In this document: positions 54,434 to 62,019 of the stretch, one piece after another | Position numbering within the stretch: the first letter of the stretch is position 1 | Layout: each line of letters starts with the position of its first letter | DNA from: Streptomyces sp. NBC_00663 | Lineage (GTDB): Bacteria > Actinomycetota > Actinomycetes > Streptomycetales > Streptomycetaceae | DNA: 64,000 nucleotides | Assembly: GCF_036226885.1 (NCBI RefSeq) | Contig: NZ_CP109027.1 | Location: 1,984,001 to 2,048,000 of the forward strand | Direction of reading: 5' to 3' | Made by a program: the position numbers and the translations under genes | Notes under the pieces: generated by a model | Databases searched by the model: none | Seen by the model: only the letters and a program-made list of their open reading frames with translations | What the model was told of the DNA's origin: nothing

Positions 54434-54484
54434 AGAACGTCTGTGCAACGCGGTCGCACAACTGTCCTGGATTGGTGGCCCCAC

Positions 54485-55330
54485 ATGCCCGCTCCCGGCT
54501 CGGCCCTCACAGACGCCTACAACCGTCTGACCGAGGTCTTTCCGGGCATGACGGTGCGCGAGCTGGGGCCGGCGGAGCCGGCACCCCGGGGCGGGGGATG
54601 GGTCGGAGCCCACGCGCTCGCGGCGGGCGGGGACGGCCTCGACGCCTTCCTGGTGTGGGACGACGCACAGGTCCGGCGCGATCACGGACGCCCCGGCCGG
54701 CCGGACGTCATCGCGAGCTTCGGACTGCACCGGTACGCCTGGCCCGCGTGTCTGCTGATCACCCTGCCCTGGTTCCTGCACCGCCGGGTGCCGCGCTTCC
54801 CCGTGACGCGGGTGTCGTACGACCGGACCCGGGGCCCGATGGACTTCGCCGTACGGGCCGGCGCCTTCGCCTGTCTGCCGGGTGATCCGGCCGCGGCGCT
54901 GCCCGGTGCCCGGGTGATCCCGGACGAGGAGGCGCTGCGTGCCGAGGTGCGGGACGCCGTCGCCGAGCACATGGAGCCGCTGCTCGCCGGGTTCGGACCG
55001 CGGATGCGGCGACGCGGGCGGGCCCTGTGGGGCATGGTGACCGACGAGGTGGTCGAGGGACTCTGGTACGTCGCCGGACTGCTCGGCGAGCACGAGCGGC
55101 GGCGGGCGGAGCGCGAGCTGGAGCTGCTCCTGCCGGGCACGACCAAGCCGTACGTCGGCTCGGCGGCCTTCCGTGAGCTGAGCGGACCGGCCGGCGAGCC
55201 GCTGCCCACCCGGGACCGGATCAGCTGCTGCATGTACTACACCCTCGAACCGCAGGACACGTGCGCCACCTGCCCGCGCACCTGCGACGCCGACCGGGTC
55301 GTCAAACTGCTGGCGGCGGCAGCCAGTTGA
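54485..55330 (+). CDS. FhuF-like (2Fe-2S) ferric siderophore reductase
   Basis: A 281-aa protein of the FhuF/siderophore-interacting reductase family. The C-terminus has the diagnostic CC-x10-C-x2-C cluster motif (Cys248, 249, 260, 263: SCCMYYTLEPQDTCATCP), which binds a 2Fe-2S centre. An upstream ALLITLPWFLHRRVPRF-type segment is family-like. The protein reduces ferric siderophores in the cytosol to release iron. An iron box in the promoter supports iron-repressed expression. The ATG at 54485 is preferred because it gives a normal N-terminus; the open frame reaches 54389. Confidence 0.82.
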   Translation: MPAPGSALTDAYNRLTEVFPGMTVRELGPAEPAPRGGGWVGAHALAAGGDGLDAFLVWDDAQVRRDHGRPGRPDVIASFGLHRYAWPACLLITLPWFLHRRVPRFPVTRVSYDRTRGPMDFAVRAGAFACLPGDPAAALPGARVIPDEEALRAEVRDAVAEHMEPLLAGFGPRMRRRGRALWGMVTDEVVEGLWYVAGLLGEHERRRAERELELLLPGTTKPYVGSAAFRELSGPAGEPLPTRDRISCCMYYTLEPQDTCATCPRTCDADRVVKLLAAAAS

Positions 55331-55644
55331 GGGACCCCGCGGAACGGTCGCATCCACCGGTCCCGTAAGATCATCCGTGAACAGGACTCCCGTACGACTC
55401 CCGGCCGGTTACAGGGGATTCACAATTTCCTCACCTGCCGCAGGAACTTTCCGTGGAACCACCCGTACGGGTAGTCTTATTCGAACTCAACTCCCGCCCC
55501 TCACGCGGCAGTTCGAGCAGAACGCCGCCCTGGGCAATCCCTTGCACCTCCTTGGCGGCCTCTTGCCCCGAAACCCCCTGAGGGCCGGTGGGATTGGGCC
55601 ACTATGGCGGGCGTTACGCCCTATCCCAATGCAAGGGACCCCAG
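55331..55644. other. 314-bp intergenic region upstream of DUF2637 gene
   Basis: No convincing gene is present. Close to the DUF2637 start there are nested inverted repeats: GGGCG-TTA-CGCCC (55609-55621) and an outer pair ATTGGG (55593) and CCCAAT (55625). They could form an RNA structure near the ribosome binding site. Scattered TTC/CCC motifs elsewhere are not interpretable. Confidence 0.35.
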
Positions 55645-56688
55645 ATGAGACTGACCGACATATCGCTGAACTGGCTGCTTCCGGGCGCCGTACTGCTCCT
55701 GGGCATGTTGGCGGCGATGGCGGTGCTGGCGCGGAGCAAGCGGTCCAGCGGGGAGCACGCTAAGGACGACTCGTGGGAGCGCAGCGAGGAGCGCCGCAGG
55801 CGCAAGGAAGCCATATACGGCACCGCCTCCTATGTCCTCCTCTTCTGCTGTGCGGCGGTCGCCGCCGCCCTCTCCTTCCATGGCCTGGTCGGCTTCGGCC
55901 AGCAGAACCTGAACCTGTCCGGCGGCTGGGAGTACCTGGTCCCCTTCGGCCTGGACGGCGCGGCGATGTTCTGCTCGGTGCTCGCGGTGCGTGAGGCCAG
56001 CCACGGTGACGCGGCGCTCGGCTCCCGGATACTGGTGTGGACGTTCGCGGGTGCCGCGGCCTGGTTCAACTGGGTGCACGCGCCCAGGGGCCTGGGCCAC
56101 GACGGCGCGCCGCAGTTCTTCTCCGGCATGTCCCTTTCCGCGGCCGTCCTGTTCGACCGCGCGCTGAAGCAGACCCGCCGGGCGGCGCTGCGCGAGCAGG
56201 GCCTGGTGCCCCGTCCGCTGCCGCAGATCCGCGTGGTCCGCTGGCTGCGGGCGCCGCGTGAGACGTACAAGGCCTGGTCGCTCATGCTCCTGGAGAACGT
56301 GCGCAGCCTCGATGAGGCGGTCGACGAGGTCCGCGAGGACCAGCGCCAGAAGGAGACGAACCGGCTGCGCCGCCGCGAGGCGGACCGTCTGGAGCGGGCC
56401 CAGCTCAAGGCCATCAGCCGGGGGCACCGCGGATTCATCGGCCGCGGCGGCGGCCGGCAGGTCGAGACCCAGGCCCTGGAGCGGGGCGGCGACCGAGCCA
56501 CCGCGGAGCCTGCCATATCTACGACGCCGGAACAGCTGCCCGTGCGCTCGCGTCCGTCCCTTCAGCCGGTCCGTCAAGGCACTGAGCCGATCACCGTCGA
56601 CCTCACCGCGGAGGACGACACCATGGCCCTGCCGCGGCTCGACTCCCTGGAGCGCAAGCTCAAGGACCTTGAGCAGCAGTTCGGTTAA
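55645..56688 (+). CDS. DUF2637-family membrane protein
   Basis: A 347-aa protein. Short N-terminal helix LPGAVLLLGMLAAMAVLA, cytosolic basic stretch, then the DUF2637 domain (about 65-180) with several helices: TASYVLLFCCAAVAAALSFHG, YLVPFGLDGAAMFCSVLA, VWTFAGAAAWFNWVHAP. The C-terminal 150 residues are charged and probably cytosolic, with coiled-coil potential (DEAVDEVREDQRQKETNRLR). DUF2637 proteins are Streptomyces membrane proteins often found on or near plasmid/ICE-type elements and SpdB-like genes. The function is not established. It is followed by a strong bidirectional terminator. Confidence 0.85.
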   Translation: MRLTDISLNWLLPGAVLLLGMLAAMAVLARSKRSSGEHAKDDSWERSEERRRRKEAIYGTASYVLLFCCAAVAAALSFHGLVGFGQQNLNLSGGWEYLVPFGLDGAAMFCSVLAVREASHGDAALGSRILVWTFAGAAAWFNWVHAPRGLGHDGAPQFFSGMSLSAAVLFDRALKQTRRAALREQGLVPRPLPQIRVVRWLRAPRETYKAWSLMLLENVRSLDEAVDEVREDQRQKETNRLRRREADRLERAQLKAISRGHRGFIGRGGGRQVETQALERGGDRATAEPAISTTPEQLPVRSRPSLQPVRQGTEPITVDLTAEDDTMALPRLDSLERKLKDLEQQFG

Positions 56689-56703
56689 GGCCTTCGGGAA
56701 CCA

Positions 56704-56743
56704 CGCGAGGGGGGTACGGCCGGGTGGCCGTACCCCCCTCGCG
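56704..56743. terminator. perfect 18-bp stem bidirectional terminator
   Basis: CGCGAGGGGGGTACGGCC (56704-56721) pairs perfectly with its reverse complement at 56726-56743 across a 4-nt loop. It sits between the stop codons of the convergent DUF2637 and ATP-binding genes. There is no U-tract, as is common for Streptomyces terminators. Confidence 0.85.
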
Positions 56744-56752
56744 TCGTGTCGG

Positions 56753-57235
56753 TCACGCGGCGCCCGCGTCGAGTTCGAACCACACCGCCTTCCCCACCCC
56801 GTGCGCCCGTACGCCCCACGCGTCGGCGAGGGACTGGACGAGGAACAGGCCCCGGCCGTGCGTACCGTCGTCGGCGTTCGGTACGCGCAGTCTGGGCCTG
56901 CGAGCCACGAAGTCCCGTACCTCCACCCGTAGTCCACGGGGTCCGACGGTGGCCGTCAGGACCGCGTCGTGGTCGGTGTGGACGAGTGCGTTGGTGACGA
57001 GTTCACTCGTGAGCAGCTCCGCTATCTCCGATCGTCCGGGCCTCCCCCATGGCCCCAGCAACTCGCGCAGTGCGCGGCGTACTTCAGGTACCGCCCGCAG
57101 ATCCGCCCGCCCGAGTCTGCGCCGTAGCGATACGGCCGGCGCCGGTTCTCCGACGCTCACGGCCCTGTCCTCCACCGTCTCCACCGAGAAGGCCCCGATC
57201 GCCGTGGGACCGCCTCCTCGTGCCTGCCTCTTCAT
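56753..57235 (-). CDS. RsbW-like anti-sigma-type ATP-binding protein (HATPase_c_2)
   Basis: A 160-aa protein with a GHKL/HATPase_c_2 fold. The N-box is SELVTNALVHTDHDA, the D-box VEVRDFVARRPRL and the G-box HGRGLFLVQSLADAWGV. Such stand-alone domains act as anti-sigma factors or serine kinases that phosphorylate anti-anti-sigma partners, or as adaptors. No sigma factor or anti-anti-sigma gene is adjacent. Streptomyces has very many of these orphan proteins. The start ATG is at 57235. Confidence 0.85.
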   Translation of the reverse strand: MKRQARGGGPTAIGAFSVETVEDRAVSVGEPAPAVSLRRRLGRADLRAVPEVRRALRELLGPWGRPGRSEIAELLTSELVTNALVHTDHDAVLTATVGPRGLRVEVRDFVARRPRLRVPNADDGTHGRGLFLVQSLADAWGVRAHGVGKAVWFELDAGAA

Positions 57236-58092
57236 GACCCCCGCCCGCGTGCCGATGTCGGTTCCCCTCCTGCTCGAACACGTTCACGGGGATCCATGCC
57301 CCCGTCGTTCACGCCGCAGTCATGTCGAATCGTCAACGACCAGGTGTTCGGCCACGGTTCACGGCTTCGACACCCACCGCTCAGCACCCGCTGCACCGCC
57401 TTTCGATCCGGCTTCGAGGGGCCGTGCGGCACGTCCGGACCGCGGTGGCGACGGGGCCGGGGCGGGTGCCGGGAGGGGCCGTGCACGGGGGCCGGCGCGG
57501 GGCGGGCGTGCCGGTGGTTCCCCCGGTTGGCATGTGCCGCGCGGGCCGCGGGCCGGGGCGAGGGCCTGCGCGGGCGGCGGGTGGCGGGGAAAGGGCTGGT
57601 CGACGGGGCCGTTCCGGTTGGCGCCGGCACAGAGTCCGGTGCCTGCCGCGGGACGGACGGGACACCGGGGCCGGCCCGGGTTCCCGGTACGGACATCGTT
57701 CTACGACACGGTAGGCGTCCGGCTCGACGACGTACCGTGCGGAACCGGCGCCCGACGGTGAGCGCGGCCGGGGCCGTGCATCCGGCCTTGGTCGCGGCCG
57801 GCCGACCCGGCGGTCCGGCGGGGCTTCGGGCCTACGCACGCGGGAGACACCCTGACCGGCGGGCCTCGGACGAACTGCCCATGCGCGTCTGCCCGGGCGG
57901 CCGTACCCGGCCGGGGACACGCACCCGCGGACAGAACCCGTCAGGCCGCTCCGGCTGCTGTTTTACCCGGCGTTGAAACTGGCCTGAATTCGCCCGCCCC
58001 GCACCGGGCTTGCCGCGGAGGCCGCCCTCCCGACCCCCGTGGCGAGAGGGCGGCTCCGCTTCTTTCGGTTGGCCTCGGTGAAGCGGTCGGCC
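57236..58092. other. 857-bp region without a convincing gene
   Basis: Several long frames on both strands are open here, but they are Pro/Arg/Gly-rich with no hydrophobic core, matching the pattern of random high-GC frames. The best candidate, minus strand 57232-57696, still lacks a domain-like composition. The region otherwise contains the upstream region of the HATPase gene and, at 58021-58054, the terminator for the secreted-protein gene. Confidence 0.5.
58021..58054. terminator. stem-loop downstream of the secreted-protein gene
   Basis: GCCGCCCTC (58021-58029) pairs with GAGGGCGGC (58046-58054) around a 16-nt loop, extended by GGAG/CTCC outside it. It sits about 40 bp after the minus-strand stop at 58093. 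Confidence 0.55.
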
Positions 58093-58707
58093 TCAGTAGA
58101 GCTTGTCGACGGCCTTGGTCGTCGTCTTGCGGAACGCCTTCACCGGTGCGTCGGCGAAGTCGCCCAGCTGTGCCCACTCCACGACGGTGACGGTTCCGCC
58201 GTCCCGGCCGACGGAGAGCAGATGGATGTCGGAGGAGCCCCAGGAGCCCTCGATGTGCAGACCGTGCACGCGGGCGCCCTCCTCGACCGGCAGCGCGCCG
58301 TAGTTCCGGTGTGTGGCCTCGATCTCCGGGTCGGCCTGCTCCAACTGCGTGGCGCAGGTCCTGATGTCCTTGTTCAGGCGGGTGGCGAGGGCCTTGGCCT
58401 TGCCGTTGTCGCCGACGACGATCGTCAGTTGCAGGGCACCGGTGTCGAGGTCGGTGCGGAAGGCGCGGTACCGGGAGTCGTAGCCGGGCAGCGTCTCCCG
58501 GAGGCAGGACAACAGGTTGTCCGGGACGCCGTCGGTGACCTTGCCGGCCGTCCAGGAGGACGAGGGGTGCGGCGGCAGCTCGGACGCCGCCAGGAACTTC
58601 GGAGCGGGCTTCGGAGCGGCGTCCGCGGGTGAGGCGAGCGTCGCGCCGAGGGCGAGTCCGGTGGCGGCGACGGCGAGGAGCGCGCCGGCTCGGGTGCGCA
58701 TGGGCAT
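58093..58707 (-). CDS. secreted protein of unknown function
   Basis: A 204-aa protein with a clear signal peptide (RTRAGALLAVAATGLALGATLASPADA). The mature part has two Cys (LLSCLRE, RTCATQL) that may be disulfide-linked. It has an alpha/beta pattern (GALQLTIVVGDNGKAKALATRL; TVTVVEWAQLGDF). No family recognised. The ATG at 58707 follows gggggac; the frame extending to 58824 adds a non-signal-like prefix. It is divergent from the HTH membrane protein. Confidence 0.8.
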   Translation of the reverse strand: MPMRTRAGALLAVAATGLALGATLASPADAAPKPAPKFLAASELPPHPSSSWTAGKVTDGVPDNLLSCLRETLPGYDSRYRAFRTDLDTGALQLTIVVGDNGKAKALATRLNKDIRTCATQLEQADPEIEATHRNYGALPVEEGARVHGLHIEGSWGSSDIHLLSVGRDGGTVTVVEWAQLGDFADAPVKAFRKTTTKAVDKLY

Positions 58708-58945
58708 GGGTGTCCCCCGTGTACGAGTGAGTGCGAGAAGCATGTGGACATGCGTGCGAGTAAGTAGCGTGTCGCTCCGGGGTGGTTGGTCGGTCCGTCC
58801 CGCTCGGTGCGACACCAAGAGCATCAGCGGTCACAGGCGTCCGGCGCAACAGCTGACGGCCGTTGTGTGCCGGTGGAACCATCCCAGGCCATGTGACGTG
58901 CAGGTATGTGAGTGCCTGGGACAAGCGACGGGGGGCGGGACAACG

Positions 58946-60253
58946 GTGTCGGAACAGGAGGACGCAGCCTCGGTGGCGGCGTTCGCGGCGCTGCTCACGC
59001 GGCTGAAGGAACGCACGGACCGCAGCTACGGGCAGTTGGCCCGCCGGCTGGCCATGAACACCTCGACGCTGCACCGCTACTGCGCCGGGGAGACGGTCCC
59101 GCTGGACTTCGCCCCCGTGGAGCGGTTCGCGGCGCTGTGCGGGGCGACGCCGGAGGAACGGCACGAACTCCACCGGCGCTGGCTGCTCGCGGTGGCGGCA
59201 CGGCAGCGAACGCGTCCGCAGGAGCCCACGCCGACGCCGACGGCGCCCCCGGTCGAACCGGCCGTCGAGGCGAACGAGGCCGATCCGGTCACCGTCGTCC
59301 GGGCCCCCGAGCCGCCCCGCCCCTGGTACCGCCGACGGCGGGTCCTCGTGGCGTCGGCCGTGGCGGTCGCGCTGATCGCCACGCTCGGCAGTCTGTCCGC
59401 CCTGTCGGACGACCGCTCCTCCGCGGCCGACTCCGTGCGCCCCACCGATCCGGCCCTGTCCACCTCGGCCGCCCCCGCGTCACCCGGCCCCACCTCGTCC
59501 AGGAAGAAGCCGAGTGCGTCCGCCTCCCCGAGCCGGGGGACCCCGTCGCCGTCCGGCTCCGGCACGGGCCGGCCGCGTCCCGGCACGTCCGCCAAGGGCG
59601 GCGGCAGCCCCACCGGCGGCGCCGCCCCGGGGGCCGCGGTGCCGCTGTCCTGGACCGTCAACTCCCATGTCTGGAACGCGGGCTGCGGCCATCACTACGT
59701 CATCGACAAGCCGTCGGCGCAGGTGCCACCGCCGCCGGTCGCGCAGGACGCCGCGACCTGGGCGGCGGCACAGGGCGCGCTGCACGGCGGCGAGACGATG
59801 GTGCAGGTCTCCGTGCAGGGGCGGAGTTCCACGGCCGTGGTCCTGGAGGCGCTCCGCGTGCGGGTGGTCGGACGTTCGGCCCCGGCCCAGGGCAACTCGT
59901 ACGCCATGGACAACGGCTGCGGCGGCGCGCTCACGCCGCGACAGTTCTCCGTCGACCTCGACGCGGACCGGCCGATCGCCCGCTCGGAGGCCGGCAACGA
60001 CGGCGAGAACGAGATCCCGGCGATCCGGATGCCCTACCGCGTCTCCGCCGAGGACCCCGAGATCCTGCTGGTCACCGCGCGGACCGTCACCTGCGACTGC
60101 GGCTGGTACCTCGAACTGGACTGGTCCTCCCAGGGCCGCACCGGCACCGCCCGCATCGACGACCACGGCACCCCGTTCCGCACGACGGGCTACAAGAAGC
60201 TGCCGCAGTACTCGTACGACTACTCGAACCGGAAGTGGGTCTCGGAAGACTAG
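58946..60253 (+). CDS. HTH-domain membrane-anchored protein with extracytoplasmic domain
   Basis: A 435-aa single-pass protein. An N-terminal XRE-type HTH (about 5-70; RSYGQLARRLAMNTSTLHRYCAGETVP) is followed by a linker with an RYRRRR-like basic patch. A transmembrane helix (VLVASAVAVALIATLGSLSAL, about residue 133) leads to a long Ser/Pro/Gly-rich spacer and a C-terminal extracytoplasmic beta-rich domain with six Cys (WNAGCGHHYVID, CDCGWYLELDW). It resembles Streptomyces HTH proteins linked to envelope signalling. GTG at 58946 follows ggcggga. It converges on the PoxB-type gene with a 4-bp overlap of stops. Confidence 0.8.
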   Translation: MSEQEDAASVAAFAALLTRLKERTDRSYGQLARRLAMNTSTLHRYCAGETVPLDFAPVERFAALCGATPEERHELHRRWLLAVAARQRTRPQEPTPTPTAPPVEPAVEANEADPVTVVRAPEPPRPWYRRRRVLVASAVAVALIATLGSLSALSDDRSSAADSVRPTDPALSTSAAPASPGPTSSRKKPSASASPSRGTPSPSGSGTGRPRPGTSAKGGGSPTGGAAPGAAVPLSWTVNSHVWNAGCGHHYVIDKPSAQVPPPPVAQDAATWAAAQGALHGGETMVQVSVQGRSSTAVVLEALRVRVVGRSAPAQGNSYAMDNGCGGALTPRQFSVDLDADRPIARSEAGNDGENEIPAIRMPYRVSAEDPEILLVTARTVTCDCGWYLELDWSSQGRTGTARIDDHGTPFRTTGYKKLPQYSYDYSNRKWVSED

Positions 60254-61992
60254 GGCCGGGGCACGTTGCGCAGGTTGGAGCGGGCCATCTGGAGCATGCG
60301 GCCCACGCCGCCGTCGAGCACGATCTTCGAGGCGGAGAGGGCGAAGCCGGTGACCATCTCGGTGCTGACCTTCGGTGGGATGGAGAGGGCGTTGGGGTCG
60401 GTGACGACGTCGACGAGGGCCGGGCCCTTGTGTTTGAAGGCGTCCTTCAACGCCCCGGCGAGCTGCTTGGGCTTCTCGACGCGGACACCGTAGGCACCGC
60501 AGGCGCGGGCGACGGCGGCGAAGTCGGGGTTCGTGTTCGTGGTGCCGTACGACGGGAGTCCGGCGACCAGCATCTCCAACTCGACCATGGACAGGGAGGA
60601 GTTGTTGAAGAGTACGACCTTCACGGGAAGGTCGTACTGCACCAGGGTCAGGAAGTCGCCCATCAGCATGGAGAACCCGCCGTCGCCGGACATCGACACG
60701 ACCTGGCGCTTGCGGTCGGTGAACTGGGCGCCGATCGCCATCGGCAGCGCGTTGGCCATGGAGCCGTGCGAGAAGGAGCCGATGATGCGGCGGCGGCCGT
60801 TCGGTGAGATGTAGCGGGCGGCCCAGACATTGCACATGCCGGTGTCGACCGTGAACACGGCGTCGTCGTCGGCGAGTTCATCGAGGACGGAGGCCACGTA
60901 CTCGGGGTGGATCGGGACGTGCTTCTCGACCTTGCGGGTGTAGGCCTTGACCACGCCTTCCAGAGCGTCGGCGTGCTTCTTGAGCATCTTGTCGAGGAAG
61001 CGTCGGTTCTGCTTCTCCTTCACCCGCGGGGTCAGACACCGCAGGGTCTCCTTCACATCGCCCCACACCGCGAGGTCGAGCTTGGAGCGGCGGCCCAGGT
61101 GCTCGGGGCGGACATCGACCTGGGCGATCTTGACGTCGTCGGGCAGGAACGCGTTGTACGGGAAGTCGGTGCCGAGCAGGATCAGCAGATCGCACTCGTG
61201 GGTGGCCTCGTAGGCGGCGCCGTAGCCGAGCAGACCGCTCATGCCGACGTCGTACGGATTGTCGTACTGGATCCACTCCTTGCCCCGCAGGGCGTGTCCC
61301 ACCGGGGACTTGATCTTCCCGGCGAACTCCATGACCTCGGCGTGCGCGCCGGCCGTGCCGCTGCCGCAGAAGAGGGTGACCCGGCCGGCCTTGTCGATCA
61401 TCTCGACGAGCTTGTCGATCTCGGTGTCGCCGGGACGGACCGTGGGCCGGGTGGTGACGAGAGCCGTCTCCAGCGGCTTGTCCGGGGCGGGGTCGTCGGC
61501 GATGTCACCCGGGAGGGACACCACGCTGACGCCGCTGCGGCCGACCGCGTGCTGGATCGCCGTCTGCAACAGCCTCGGCATCTGCTTCGGGCTGGAGATC
61601 AGCTCGCTGTAGTGGCTGCACTCACGGAACAGCTGGTCGGGGTGGGTCTCCTGGAAGTAGCCCAGGCCGATCTCGCTGGACGGGATCTGGGACGCGAGGG
61701 CGAGGACGGGCGCCATGGAGCGGTGGGCGTCGTAGAGACCGTTGATGAGGTGCAGGTTCCCCGGGCCGCAGGAACCGGCACAGGCGGTGAGTCGGCCGGT
61801 GATCTGGGCCTCGGCGCCCGCGGCGAAGGCGGCGGTCTCCTCGTGCCGAACGTGCACCCAGTCGATGCCCGCGTTGCGGCGCACGGCGTCGACGACCGGG
61901 TTCAGGCTGTCGCCGACGACGCCGTAGAGGCGCTTCACACCGGCGCGGACGAGGATGTCTACGAACTGTTCGGCGACGTTCTGCTTGGCCAT
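60250..61992 (-). CDS. poxB: thiamine-diphosphate-dependent pyruvate dehydrogenase/oxidase (PoxB type)
   Basis: A 580-aa TPP enzyme. The N-terminal TPP-binding Pyr domain has YGVVGDSLNPVVDAV with the catalytic Glu in VRHEETAAFAAG, followed by a central Rossmann domain. The PP domain GDGGFSMLMGDFLTLVQYD with a downstream NNSS supplies the GDG...N metal/diphosphate motif. It resembles pyruvate:quinone oxidoreductase and pyruvate decarboxylase-type enzymes of actinobacteria. A membrane-quinone role is suggested by the family; the C-terminal membrane helix typical of E. coli PoxB is not obvious. The start at 61992 avoids an upstream in-frame Met at 62010 with weaker context. Confidence 0.88.
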   Translation of the reverse strand: MAKQNVAEQFVDILVRAGVKRLYGVVGDSLNPVVDAVRRNAGIDWVHVRHEETAAFAAGAEAQITGRLTACAGSCGPGNLHLINGLYDAHRSMAPVLALASQIPSSEIGLGYFQETHPDQLFRECSHYSELISSPKQMPRLLQTAIQHAVGRSGVSVVSLPGDIADDPAPDKPLETALVTTRPTVRPGDTEIDKLVEMIDKAGRVTLFCGSGTAGAHAEVMEFAGKIKSPVGHALRGKEWIQYDNPYDVGMSGLLGYGAAYEATHECDLLILLGTDFPYNAFLPDDVKIAQVDVRPEHLGRRSKLDLAVWGDVKETLRCLTPRVKEKQNRRFLDKMLKKHADALEGVVKAYTRKVEKHVPIHPEYVASVLDELADDDAVFTVDTGMCNVWAARYISPNGRRRIIGSFSHGSMANALPMAIGAQFTDRKRQVVSMSGDGGFSMLMGDFLTLVQYDLPVKVVLFNNSSLSMVELEMLVAGLPSYGTTNTNPDFAAVARACGAYGVRVEKPKQLAGALKDAFKHKGPALVDVVTDPNALSIPPKVSTEMVTGFALSASKIVLDGGVGRMLQMARSNLRNVPRP

Positions 61993-62019
61993 GAGTCCAT
62001 GTATCCACACCCCCCGCGG

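Noticed and set aside
55377..55763. 128-aa ORF upstream of and overlapping the DUF2637 gene
   Set aside because: It overlaps the DUF2637 coding start in another frame and has no family-like features.
57296..57976. Possible 226-aa protein on the plus strand
   Set aside because: Composition is Gly/Arg/Cys-rich without a hydrophobic core and competes with equally long frames on the minus strand.
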